A stretch of DNA of 64,000 bases from Hyphomicrobiaceae bacterium. Its GTDB lineage: Bacteria > Pseudomonadota > Alphaproteobacteria > Rhizobiales > Hyphomicrobiaceae. The translations under genes were made by a program, and so were the position numbers. The notes under the pieces were generated by a model. That model worked only from the letters and a program-made list of their open reading frames with translations, did not search any database and was not told where the DNA came from. Positions 6,558-14,550 of this stretch are shown in pieces. The DNA lies in contig JACKJH010000004.1 of the NCBI GenBank assembly GCA_020638055.1, positions 313,501 to 377,500 on the forward strand. The letters run 5' to 3'. Numbering within the stretch: the stretch's first letter is position 1; the number at the start of each line of letters is the position of its first letter.

Positions 6558-9232
6558 TGGCCCCTGAGCGCCTGCAGGAAGCGGCTGACGGGGCCAGGTT
6601 TGGGCGCGTCTCGTTTATCTGCGTTGTCCCGGTTGGGCATCTTTGCAGAATTTGTGGGATCAGGCGACTTCGTGCCTGCTTCCGGGGTGTTATTTTCGCT
6701 ACCTGCCAAGCTGCCGGTGCCAGCGTTTGCTGAGGATGGAGCAGGGTCGGTCCGGGTGTGCGTTTTTGCGTTCGCACTGGAAGGTTTGCTCTGGGTGCGC
6801 TCGGCAGGAGCGTCAATATTTTTGTCACGTGGGACTTTCGTCCGGGCGGCTGCCAATTCGGGTGGAACGGGAAGATTGGCCGCGGCACGCTCTATCGCCG
6901 TAATGCGATCGACGATGGACAAGGGCTTGATCTCAATGTGGTTGTCGGCCGAAACCGTTGGCGTAGCATCCAAAGAGCGGGAAGACTGCGGTTCCAACTC
7001 CTGCCTGGTGCTTTTCAATGCATCAAAATCGGTTTCGAAATATCTGCAAGATGGCTCGTCTGCGGTGGAGTGAGCGTCATCTACAGCAACCGCATTTTTA
7101 TCGTTGTCGTGTCGTGTTTGTTCTGGTTCGGTCGCAGATGCCGTTTCATCCATGTGGATGTGCTGCTCAACATTACTGTCAGCAACGGGCGTGGAATTGG
7201 TGTCAATGTCGGGCACTTCGTCTGTCTGCGCGGCGCGGCTTTCTTCGATGCCGAACGCTGGTGGGCTCTCGCTTGCAATTTCGACGAAGGGGATGTCTTC
7301 AACTTCGCCGTAACCTAACTCTTTTGCAACGTCAGGTTCGTCTTCATCGGTCATGCTTGTCCCAACAGACGGTGACGGGCGCGTGTCGCTGCGCACCTGG
7401 TGGGAACTTCTGTTGGCCCGCTCAAGCATCGGCTTCAGCGGGATAATCTGCGCAGTGTATTGCTGTTGTTCTGGATCTGGCGCCTGCCATTGTCCAGTTG
7501 GCTCTTTCTCGCTGGGCGAAAATTCGATCGCATCGGTCTGCCGCGCATCAGCTTTGAAAGGGGCGTCGGGTGCTGGAACACGATCATCAAATGCCGCGTT
7601 CTGGCTGGCATCAGGTGCTTTGCCGTTGACGATTGAACGGGCGTGGAGCCAAGCCGCGAATGCACGGTCACGCATTGGTTGCGCATCGGGTCTGGGCACA
7701 AGCGAATAAGCGGACATCAGCCTGGCGCGTTTGGCATGTGCTGTTTCGGCGCCCCGTGCCAGAATCGCTGCCTGTTCAATCCAACAATAACGGTTGAGAA
7801 ACTCATTAAAGCCAAGTCGAGCACGAACCTGTGCAACTGAAACTGCGTCCCAGGCCGCGATCTGTGCAAACCGCGTGAAGCCCAGAGAGGCAAGGACGTC
7901 AGCTATGTCACGATCGATCCCATGAATTAAAGTCAGGTCGTCGACTGCAACAGCAGATGGTTGCGATGACAGATCAACGGTAACAGCAGATTGGAGGGCA
8001 GCATGTTTGATTTCCCGTTGCACGACTTTCTGGCGGGCCCTGGCCGCAATCTGCAAGGCACAATCACGCACCATCTCATCGATAAAGAAACCGGTATCAG
8101 CCTGCGACGCTGCGATCAGCGCGGCAAAGGCAGGTATTGTTTCCATCGAGGTTTCATCGATCCAGTCGGCGTTTGCGCCATGATTGGCGGTTGCTTCGCT
8201 AGCCTCCAGTGCTCGCTTGTGTTCGTCTGAAAGACCAGCGCTCGCGCTACCAATATGGCGGGTGGCAACCTGGTCTGCGATTGCCGCAGGGACATCATTG
8301 GACACCGAAGCCGTGGTGGCATCGTTGAAATCCGGTGCGACAGAATTTCTTTCGGCATACGCCGCTTCTCTGCCGCCACAGACGGGCGATACTTCGACAA
8401 TAGAAGGTGAGGCAGCGGTTGCATAAACGGACAGTCCGGTTTGCAATGGCGTATTGTTGTCGGCGTGTTGCCTGGTTGGCGGCACAGGCTTTCGGCTCGT
8501 GGCGGTCTTGGCTCGCATCGCCAGCAGAGCGGCCTGCTCTATCCAGTTCTCAGAAGATATTCGCCTGCCAAGACCAAGTGCTGCGGCAAGCGACCTCACG
8601 TCGGCAGGGCCGAACTGAGAAATCTGAACGTATGAGCTGACCCCGCGTGCAATCAGGGCTGCGGCCAAACCTCTATCAATGCAGCGAATGCGGGTCAGGT
8701 CATCGGCGTGATTTGCTTCTGACACATGCTTTTCAACCGCCGGTTGGGGCAATACTGCGGGCGGTCCATTGCGAATGATTGCGGTATCCGTCGTGACCGC
8801 TTTGTCGCCGTTCTTTTCCAGGGTTCTAAGATCATCGCGGCGCAACGCCGGACGCGCATGGTCGCTATGGCTTTGCGGGTGGCCTTCCAACGCCATCGTT
8901 GTCTTTGCATGATCTGGACTGGATCCGGCGGGCGACAGTGCCGCCTGGTCCATCAAAATGCCTTTGATAACCGACATCGCGGCGGCGACGCTTTGATGCG
9001 CCCCATAGATTGGATCTTTTGAAAGATCGGACTTTACGCCTTCAATCTGGCGGCTCAAAATCTGTGCCCTAGGCGCATCCGGAGTGCCGTTTGAAACCGC
9101 TTTGAAGTCCTTCTGCAATGCCTTCAAAGCACGCCAAACAGGGTTGTGCGCCAGTAGCGCTTCCAGGCGTGTGCGCTCCTGGCCTAGACGTTCCAACTGC
9201 CGGGCAAGATCCTGCATCATGGCCGACAACAT
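6554..9232 (-). CDS. Large protein with two COG3743-type helix-hairpin-helix modules
   Basis: 892-residue protein of unknown role. The N-terminus (about 1-100) is a charged coiled-coil-like helix (QDLARQLERLGQERTRLEALL). Two copies of a helix-hairpin-helix module follow: DDLTRIRCIDRGLAAALIARGV...ENWIEQAALLA (about 178-240) and DDLTLIHGIDRDIADVLASLGF...RYCWIEQAAILA (about 433-495). This 'D-L-x-x-I-x-G-I-D ... W-I-x-Q-A' pattern is that of the flap-endonuclease-like HhH module found fused to ribosomal protein L21 and NuoE in alphaproteobacteria. The rest, especially 550-892, is low-complexity, acidic and proline-rich, with no membrane segment or signal peptide. In the first copy the central glycine is replaced by cysteine (IRCID). 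The start is uncertain: no strong binding site precedes the ATG at 9232, and ATG codons at 9220 and 9217 are alternatives. The stop lies in an A element. Confidence 0.7.
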   Translation of the reverse strand: MLSAMMQDLARQLERLGQERTRLEALLAHNPVWRALKALQKDFKAVSNGTPDAPRAQILSRQIEGVKSDLSKDPIYGAHQSVAAAMSVIKGILMDQAALSPAGSSPDHAKTTMALEGHPQSHSDHARPALRRDDLRTLEKNGDKAVTTDTAIIRNGPPAVLPQPAVEKHVSEANHADDLTRIRCIDRGLAAALIARGVSSYVQISQFGPADVRSLAAALGLGRRISSENWIEQAALLAMRAKTATSRKPVPPTRQHADNNTPLQTGLSVYATAASPSIVEVSPVCGGREAAYAERNSVAPDFNDATTASVSNDVPAAIADQVATRHIGSASAGLSDEHKRALEASEATANHGANADWIDETSMETIPAFAALIAASQADTGFFIDEMVRDCALQIAARARQKVVQREIKHAALQSAVTVDLSSQPSAVAVDDLTLIHGIDRDIADVLASLGFTRFAQIAAWDAVSVAQVRARLGFNEFLNRYCWIEQAAILARGAETAHAKRARLMSAYSLVPRPDAQPMRDRAFAAWLHARSIVNGKAPDASQNAAFDDRVPAPDAPFKADARQTDAIEFSPSEKEPTGQWQAPDPEQQQYTAQIIPLKPMLERANRSSHQVRSDTRPSPSVGTSMTDEDEPDVAKELGYGEVEDIPFVEIASESPPAFGIEESRAAQTDEVPDIDTNSTPVADSNVEQHIHMDETASATEPEQTRHDNDKNAVAVDDAHSTADEPSCRYFETDFDALKSTRQELEPQSSRSLDATPTVSADNHIEIKPLSIVDRITAIERAAANLPVPPELAAARTKVPRDKNIDAPAERTQSKPSSANAKTHTRTDPAPSSANAGTGSLAGSENNTPEAGTKSPDPTNSAKMPNRDNADKRDAPKPGPVSRFLQALRGH

Positions 9233-9337
9233 ATCGTTATAGGTGCGCCACTTGAAGAGGCCATGTCTTCATCAGTAACCGCAACTCTATGTGATCGTTC
9301 AATATGGTGAACTGACCGGCATGACCGGCGGCGGCCT

Positions 9338-10213
9338 TCAGGGCCGCTTCCAGCCACGGATCATGGCAACCGCAGCCATCACGAGGGCCATTCCCAGCAG
9401 TTGCACTGTTTCCAGGCGGTCGCCAAGCAATGCCCAGCCCATCAGCGCAGTGGTTGCCGGTACGAGGAAGAACAGGCTGGTGACGCGTGAGACGGCGCTG
9501 GCGCGGATCATCATCAACAACAGCCCTATCGCACCAATCGAAAGCACCACCACGAGCCAAGCCAGCGCGAGGACGAATTCCATCGTCCAGTCGACCGCCC
9601 GTGTCTCGGTCGTGAATGCCAATACCAAAGCCAGGGCCGTCGCACCGATATACTGGTAGAACGCGAGTTGTGTCAGGCTGCCTTGGCTGCCTGTGGTCTT
9701 TTGATAAAGCGTGCCAACAGTAATCGATGCCAGGGCTACAACCGCTGCGATAACGGCCAGCGGGTCAATTGCACCAGGCGCCAGGCTATGCGGCCCCAGC
9801 TCCATTTTAGGTGCCAGCACAAGCGCAGTGCCTGCCAGACCCAATGCAAGGCCAAGCCAGTGGCGTCGGGTTATGTGCTCTCCCAGTAATGGCCCAGCCA
9901 GAAGAGCGGTGGCCAGAGGTTGCAAGCATACCACCATGGCCACGACACCGGGAGCCATCCCCTGACGAAGGGCCCACATGACAGGGCCGATATAGCCGGA
10001 GTGAATTAGCGCGCCGACCAGCGCCGCATTGCCCGCTGAACGTAACGATGGGAGCGGTCCCTTGAGCATCGCTGGGAAAAGCAAAGCGGCTGCGATTGCA
10101 AAACGAATGGAAAGAAACGTGAATGGTTCGGCATGGTCTCCGCTGATTTTGGAGGCGATGAACCCGGTTGACCAGAGCACAACGAACAAGAGCGGGGCAA
10201 TACGTGTCAGCAC
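9338..10213 (-). CDS. EamA/DMT-family transporter
   Basis: 291-residue inner-membrane protein with ten predicted helices in two EamA repeats. The N-terminus has LLFVVLWSTGFIASK, usual for the family; later segments include ATALLAGPLLGEHITRRHWLGLALGLAGTALVLAPK at the end of repeat one and ATTALMGWALLGDRLETVQLLGMALVMAAVAMIRG at the end of repeat two. The start GTG at 10213 is preferred because AGGA lies six bases upstream; the in-frame TTG at 10228 has none. Substrate unknown; such proteins often export amino acids or metabolites. Confidence 0.87.
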   Translation of the reverse strand: MLTRIAPLLFVVLWSTGFIASKISGDHAEPFTFLSIRFAIAAALLFPAMLKGPLPSLRSAGNAALVGALIHSGYIGPVMWALRQGMAPGVVAMVVCLQPLATALLAGPLLGEHITRRHWLGLALGLAGTALVLAPKMELGPHSLAPGAIDPLAVIAAVVALASITVGTLYQKTTGSQGSLTQLAFYQYIGATALALVLAFTTETRAVDWTMEFVLALAWLVVVLSIGAIGLLLMMIRASAVSRVTSLFFLVPATTALMGWALLGDRLETVQLLGMALVMAAVAMIRGWKRP

Positions 10214-10486
10214 CGGTATTCCTCGCAATTCACTAATGCAGGTCTTCGCCTGCTTGGGGCCAGATCGGCTTCAATCCGTCCGGGCGCCGGGAGGGTATTT
10301 TATCCGTGTGCACCCCCATCGGACCTGGCAAGCGAACAAGGAAATCCGGCCCGTGCATATACAGCATCGTCAAAGTCGAGAAGAGATACTCTTGCGCATG
10401 GCTCTATTGAGCAGTTTGCATGCATCATGTTTCACGCCAGTCATACGAGCGGCTTTGGCGCGGGAAAACCTTTATAGCCCCGCGCT

Positions 10487-10561
10487 CTAGTGGCCTGTCG
10501 CGCCAAAATTGGAATATAGCCGCAACCGCATACAATTTTGGCGCGACATGAAGGCCACTAG
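10487..10561. repeat. Palindromic element C, first hairpin
   Basis: 75-bp imperfect palindrome bounded by CTAG at 10487-10490 and 10558-10561. Outer stem TAGTGGCC/GGCCACTA and inner stem GTCGCGCCAAAATT/AATTTTGGCGCGAC with a short bulge, around a 20-base loop. Its sequence is unlike A or B, but it has the same CTAG ends. Confidence 0.85.
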
Positions 10562-10575
10562 CAAAATCATTGGCT

Positions 10576-10653
10576 TAGTGTGGCGTTTATCGCGCCTTAG
10601 TTGATACCCAGCGTACCGCAACCTCGATCAACTAAGGCGCGACGTCACACTAG
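10576..10653. repeat. Palindromic element C, second hairpin
   Basis: 78-bp palindrome starting 14 bp after the first. Outer stem TAGTGTG/CACACTA, inner stem TCGCGCCTTAGTTGAT/ATCAACTAAGGCGCGA. The right end is CTAG (10650-10653); the left end is TTAG. Confidence 0.85.
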
Positions 10654-10775
10654 CACAAAATGGGTGGCTTCGGGTTGACGTGACCGCCCATTTGGTCAAC
10701 CACTGCACAAATTTTGCGTCACCCGCGTTTGTTGTCGCTTTGCTGCAATTTCTGCGTCTAACGCCTCCTCCAGAT

Positions 10776-11669
10776 ATGGACCATCAAATGACCCGGAATC
10801 GCACCTTGCTCGAAGCGATCTATCGGCTTTATGAGCATTCTGGTTTCTCCATGGCCGGTGCCGTTGCTTATGCATTTGTCGTCTCACTGTTTCCTTTCTG
10901 CATTTTTCTGGGTGCGGTGGCCGGTCTTTTTGGTGGGCGCGAACTGGCGCAGCACGCGATTGATGGGTTGTTCAAGGTGCTGCCTCCTGCCGTCGTTACG
11001 ACGCTGGCGCCGCAAATCGAGTCATTGATGGGCTCGTCGCGCATTGATCTGTTAACGGTGGGTGGTGGCGTGGCGCTGTTCTTTGCGACAAGCGCCGTTG
11101 AAACTTTGCGTGCGGCCCTCAATGGCGCCTACCGCGTTCAGGAAACGCGGTCATATCCCTATTCGCTCGCGCTTTCGATGCTATTCGTTTTTGTTTTCGC
11201 CATTTCGACCCTGGTACTGACCTGGGCGGTTGTCGTGGGGCCGGCTCTCGCGCAGCGTTTCGAACCCGACTGGGCGAAGCAGTTGGTCGACCTGAGCTGG
11301 TTGACCTCGACGTGGCTCACCGCGACATCGCGCTATGCAATTGCTGCATTTGTTCTGGTGTCGCAGTTGCTCGTTCTGCATCTTTGGATTGCTGCGGGTC
11401 ATCGTCGCTTTGCTGACGTATGGCCAGGCGTAGCTCTATCGACAATATTGTGGCTCGCGGCCGGTGCGCTCTATTCGTACTACCTCACATTTTCCAATTA
11501 CACGCGATTTTATGCGGGCCTTTCGCAGATCATGATCGCACTCATCTTCTTCCAGGTTACCGCCGTGATCATACTGCTGGGCGCGGAACTGAACCGTGGC
11601 ATCATGGAATTAAAGAGGATGCGGGTTGAAAATGGAAAGCAATTTCCCGGCGTATTCGACGACGATTGA
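10776..11669 (+). CDS. YihY/BrkB-family inner-membrane protein
   Basis: 297-residue integral membrane protein of the YihY (UPF0761, formerly 'RNase BN'/BrkB) family. Features are the N-terminal RLYEHSGFSMAGAVAYAFVVSLFPFCIFLGAVAG, corresponding to the usual 'A-A-A-L-A-Y-Y-x-x-F-S-L-x-P' segment, about six helices, and the C-terminal YSYYLTFSNYTRFYAGLSQIMIALIFFQVTAVIILLGAELN, which is strongly family-like. Function in the cell is unsettled. The reading frame is open back to 10680, but family alignment favours the ATG at 10776 or 10788; neither has a strong binding site. Its stop TGA begins a run of four TGATGC hexamers. Confidence 0.83.
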   Translation: MDHQMTRNRTLLEAIYRLYEHSGFSMAGAVAYAFVVSLFPFCIFLGAVAGLFGGRELAQHAIDGLFKVLPPAVVTTLAPQIESLMGSSRIDLLTVGGGVALFFATSAVETLRAALNGAYRVQETRSYPYSLALSMLFVFVFAISTLVLTWAVVVGPALAQRFEPDWAKQLVDLSWLTSTWLTATSRYAIAAFVLVSQLLVLHLWIAAGHRRFADVWPGVALSTILWLAAGALYSYYLTFSNYTRFYAGLSQIMIALIFFQVTAVIILLGAELNRGIMELKRMRVENGKQFPGVFDDD

Positions 11670-11690
11670 TGCTGATGCTGATGCTGATGC
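11667..11690 (+). repeat. Tandem hexanucleotide (TGATGC)4 at the yihY stop codon
   Basis: Four perfect TGATGC units starting with the stop codon of the YihY gene. Because the unit is six bases and begins with TGA in frame, changes in copy number cannot alter the protein. Confidence 0.85.
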
Positions 11691-11736
11691 AGGGCCCATC
11701 AAATTCCCTCGCTACCAACGATAAAAAGGAGTGACC

Positions 11737-12285
11737 ATGACTGAACGCATTGGAATGAGAGTGGGTGAAGCCCTTGTTGCGGGCGGACCGCCGGGCACGG
11801 CAGCGGAGCCAGAGGTGGTTATTGGTGATCTCAACGGGCCCTTCGGCACTGCATTTGCAACGATGATGGGCGATCAGGTCGCCGGGCATAGCCGCGTTCT
11901 GGCCCTGCTCAACACCGACGTCATGGTGCGGCCGCCGACGCTATGCGTTTCCAAAGTCACTGTCGATAATGAGCGCTACACGAACGTCCTCATGGGGACC
12001 GTGCAATATGCCACCGCAATGGGTGTTCTTGATTCTGTGCGCGAGAACATCATTCCCAAAGCGATTGTCAACGACGTCGGCATCATCGCGTCGCTGTGGC
12101 TCAATCCGTCCGTCGCCCAGATCAAGGACCTCGATCATAAGGTACTGTTCGATATTCATCGCAAGGCCACCACTGAAGCGATCAGGAAGGCAATGACCTT
12201 CGAGCCGACGATCGACTGGCTGCTGGAGAACCATGACAAGATCGTTCACAAGTACTTCGAGCGTGGCCTCAAAGGCGAAATCTGA
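11737..12285 (+). CDS. Formaldehyde-activating enzyme (Fae) family protein
   Basis: 182-residue protein of the Fae family. Known Fae condenses formaldehyde with tetrahydromethanopterin in methylotrophs. Family features here are the start IGMRVGEALVAGG, VVIGDLNGPFGTAFATMM, the active-site-like segment HSRVLALLNTDVMVRPPTLCVSKVTV and GTVQYATAMGVLDSV. The catalytic histidine of Fae (around residue 17 of the Methylorubrum enzyme, GEALVGDGNEVAHID) is not obvious in the corresponding GEALVAGGPPGTAAEPEVVIGD, which suggests a Fae-like paralogue with altered function. No tetrahydromethanopterin genes are in the window. AAAAGGAG precedes the ATG at ideal spacing; an in-frame GTG two codons earlier is less likely. 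Convergent with ccr across a shared terminator. Confidence 0.8.
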   Translation: MTERIGMRVGEALVAGGPPGTAAEPEVVIGDLNGPFGTAFATMMGDQVAGHSRVLALLNTDVMVRPPTLCVSKVTVDNERYTNVLMGTVQYATAMGVLDSVRENIIPKAIVNDVGIIASLWLNPSVAQIKDLDHKVLFDIHRKATTEAIRKAMTFEPTIDWLLENHDKIVHKYFERGLKGEI

Positions 12286-12340
12286 CGCGAAGCTGCTCAT
12301 TGGCCAGCCAGCCATACGCGAAGAACGGGCAGATACGAAA

Positions 12341-12368
12341 AAGGGCAGCCACTGAGCTGCCCTTTTTT
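12341..12368. terminator. Bidirectional Rho-independent terminator between fae-like gene and ccr
   Basis: Perfect nine-base stem AAGGGCAGC/GCTGCCCTT (12341-12349 with 12356-12364), with T-run to the right and A-run to the left. It can stop transcription from both convergent genes. Confidence 0.9.
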
Positions 12369-12399
12369 ATCTGAATTTTGGGAAAGGCGGATTGCCGTT

Positions 12400-13728
12400 T
12401 TAACCCTTGCCAAAGCGCTGTTCGGATGCCTCCAGAACGTCTTCAAACGTGCGCAGACCCGTCGTTGGCGCGGAAACCAGAACCGCCATGTTACCAGGCT
12501 TGTGTTGGTTGCGCAGCATGCGCATGTGCGCCTTGGGAATTTGCAGCCAGGGGAAAACCTCTGACATGCAGGGATCAATGCGGCGTTCCACAACCAGTTT
12601 ATTGGCCTGGGAAGCCTGCATCAGGTTGGCGAAGTGCGAACCTTGCACACGCTTTTGATGCATCCAAAGGTAGCGCGCATCCATTGTCAGGTTATAGCCC
12701 GTGGTGCCCGCGCAGATGACGACCATGCCGCCACGCTTGACGATATTGACCGACACGGGGAAGGTTGCCTCGCCAGGGTGCTCAAACACGCAGTCGACGT
12801 TGACGCCCTTACCAGTGACGTCCCAAATCGCCTTGCCGAACTTGCGCATTTCCTTCATCCAGGTGTTGAACTCAGGCGTGTTTACCTTCGGTAGCTGTCC
12901 CCAGCAATCGAAGTCCTTGCGGTTCAAAACGCCTTTGGCGCCGAGCTGCATGACGAAGTCGCGCTTGTCATTTTCGGAGACGACGCCGATGGCGTTGGCA
13001 CCGGACGTAGCACAAAGCTGAACGGCAAACGATCCAAGGCCGCCCGAGGCACCCCAAACAAGGACATTCTGCCCCGGCTTCAATGTGTGTGGGCGGTGGC
13101 CAAACAGCATGCGGTAAGCCGTGGCCAGCGTCAGCGTGTAACACGCAGATTCTTCCCAAGTCAGATGCTTGGGGCGCTCCAGGCACTGGCGGTCTTGCAC
13201 GCGCGCGAATTGGGCGAATGAGCCATCTGGCGTTTCATAGCCCCAGATGCGTTGTGAGGTGGAGAACATCGGGTCGCCGCCGTTGCACTCTTCGTCGTCA
13301 CCGTCGTCCTGGTTGCAGTGGATGACGACTTCGTCACCAACTTTCCAACGTTTGACCTTGGAGCCAACCGCCCAGACAATGCCGGAGGCGTCCGAGCCGG
13401 CAATATGGTAGGGGTTCTTGTGGACGTCGCGGATTGGCGAAATTGGTGTGCCAAGCGAAGCCCACACGCCGTTGTAGTTAACGCCGGCCGCCATTACAAA
13501 GACGAGAACTTCATGGCTGTCGAGTTCCCAGGTCGGCAGCACCTCTACCTGCATCGCCGTGTCGGGTTCGCCGTGGCGCTCCTCTCGGATTGACCAAGCA
13601 TACATTTTTTCCGGCACGTGGCCGAGCGGCGGAATCTCGCCGATCTCATAAAGATCTTTTTTTGCGGTGCCGATTGCCGGAGCGGTAAGGTCGGCATCCT
13701 CGGTCGTCTTTGCAGCGCTTTGGCTCAT
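12400..13728 (-). CDS. ccr: Crotonyl-CoA carboxylase/reductase
   Basis: 442-residue enzyme of the medium-chain dehydrogenase/reductase superfamily, the committed step of the ethylmalonyl-CoA pathway: crotonyl-CoA + CO2 + NADPH gives (2S)-ethylmalonyl-CoA. Family-specific segments are KDLYEIGEIPPLGHVPEKMYAW near the N-terminus, FVMAAGVNYNGVWASLGTP, the GSDASGIVWAVG loop, the NADPH-binding WGASGGLGSFA (about residues 220-232), CVFEHPGEATFPVSVNIVKRGGM and FANLMQASQANKLVVERRIDPC. The start at 13728 (MSQSAAKTTED) is supported by GGGAGA about ten bases upstream and matches the family length; the frame stays open to 13968 without support. Monocistronic and read leftward into the bidirectional terminator. 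Confidence 0.95.
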   Translation of the reverse strand: MSQSAAKTTEDADLTAPAIGTAKKDLYEIGEIPPLGHVPEKMYAWSIREERHGEPDTAMQVEVLPTWELDSHEVLVFVMAAGVNYNGVWASLGTPISPIRDVHKNPYHIAGSDASGIVWAVGSKVKRWKVGDEVVIHCNQDDGDDEECNGGDPMFSTSQRIWGYETPDGSFAQFARVQDRQCLERPKHLTWEESACYTLTLATAYRMLFGHRPHTLKPGQNVLVWGASGGLGSFAVQLCATSGANAIGVVSENDKRDFVMQLGAKGVLNRKDFDCWGQLPKVNTPEFNTWMKEMRKFGKAIWDVTGKGVNVDCVFEHPGEATFPVSVNIVKRGGMVVICAGTTGYNLTMDARYLWMHQKRVQGSHFANLMQASQANKLVVERRIDPCMSEVFPWLQIPKAHMRMLRNQHKPGNMAVLVSAPTTGLRTFEDVLEASEQRFGKG

Positions 13729-14007
13729 CGTTGCGTGTCTCCCGGCACGATAATCAGGTGTTCCAGCACATATGCCGGAAATCCGAATAGGCCACCCGTG
13801 CACCATCCCCGTTTTGCAACGTCGTGCCCAACCAGTAGCCTGAGCCGGGAATGAAGCACGTTTTTGCGCTGCAATAAAGTCCCGCTTGGGAGCATTTGTG
13901 AAAGACTTGCACCAATTGTTAAGGTCGCAGAGATATTTTTCTACAAGGGAAGGTATGAAAGCAGCCATCCGCGTGCGCGGCAGGTGGCTCGTTGGGATAC
14001 GTTATTC

Positions 14008-14352
14008 ATGATGCAGATTGTCTCGGAATTCGTGACCTACGTCAGTGCGTTGAACACCAATACCTGGTTAATCATCTGGGTTCTGGTGGTGGCTGGCGCG
14101 TTCATCATGCAGCAGATCGTCGACTCCAAAATGCTGACTGTTGCGTTTCTGACAGCTTTCCAGGCCGGTGCTCTATTTATCAATTTTGTCGCCCAAAAAC
14201 TGGGGATTACCGTCTTCTCGACCGCTGAGATGGATCTAATTGCCGCAAGCACCCTGGGAATGATCTTTGCACTGTTCGCAGCGCTTCTGGCGATGCGCGG
14301 CGTATCGGTCTGTCTCGAATTTTTCCAGCCGAAGGTGCCCGGTTCACGCTAG
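14008..14352 (+). CDS. Small three-helix membrane protein, hypothetical
   Basis: 114-residue hydrophobic protein starting MMQIVSEFVTYVSALNTN. Three membrane segments are evident: TWLIIWVLVVAGAFIM, LTVAFLTAFQAGALFINFVA and LGMIFALFAALLAMRGV. The frame is open back to 13864 but the upstream part is not protein-like; either of two adjacent ATG codons (14008, 14011) is a plausible start, without a strong binding site. The stop TAG (14350-14352) is the first CTAG of a B palindrome, so the element abuts the coding end. Family not recognised. Confidence 0.55.
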   Translation: MMQIVSEFVTYVSALNTNTWLIIWVLVVAGAFIMQQIVDSKMLTVAFLTAFQAGALFINFVAQKLGITVFSTAEMDLIAASTLGMIFALFAALLAMRGVSVCLEFFQPKVPGSR

Positions 14353-14455
14353 ATCGCGTTCACTTTTCACGGAATCGCGAACGCGATCTATTTTCTTTTA
14401 TTTTGAGCATGTTCTTCACGCCGAACCGCGTACACTTCGGCTGAACATGCTCTAG
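14349..14455 (+). repeat. Palindromic element B, copy 2
   Basis: Complete b1+b2 element, CTAG to CTAG, nearly identical to 4519-4625; in this copy b1 is a better palindrome (GATCGCGTTC/GAACGCGATC). The left CTAG carries the stop codon of the small membrane protein. The right CTAG is shared with the following a2 module. Confidence 0.9.
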
Positions 14456-14506
14456 AGCGCATTTTCTGCGCCGAACCGGTATCCACTTCGTCGGAAAATG
14501 CTCTGG
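14452..14506 (+). repeat. Solo a2 module fused to element B
   Basis: Right-hand hairpin of element A alone (GCATTTTCTGCG...CGTCGGAAAATGC), joined to copy B2 through a shared CTAG; its own right end has decayed to CTGG. The order here is B then A, the reverse of the A-then-B fusion at 4417-4625. Confidence 0.85.
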
Positions 14507-14550
14507 AACGCCTGAGCCTCCAGTGTATGCCGCCGATTTTGGCCTTAAGT

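Larger units (their letters stand above)
10214..10775. other. Intergenic region holding two type-C palindromes
   Basis: Divergent intergenic stretch between the EamA and YihY genes. It contains the large inverted repeats at 10487-10561 and 10576-10653. The remaining sequence shows no gene or clear promoter. Confidence 0.5.
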
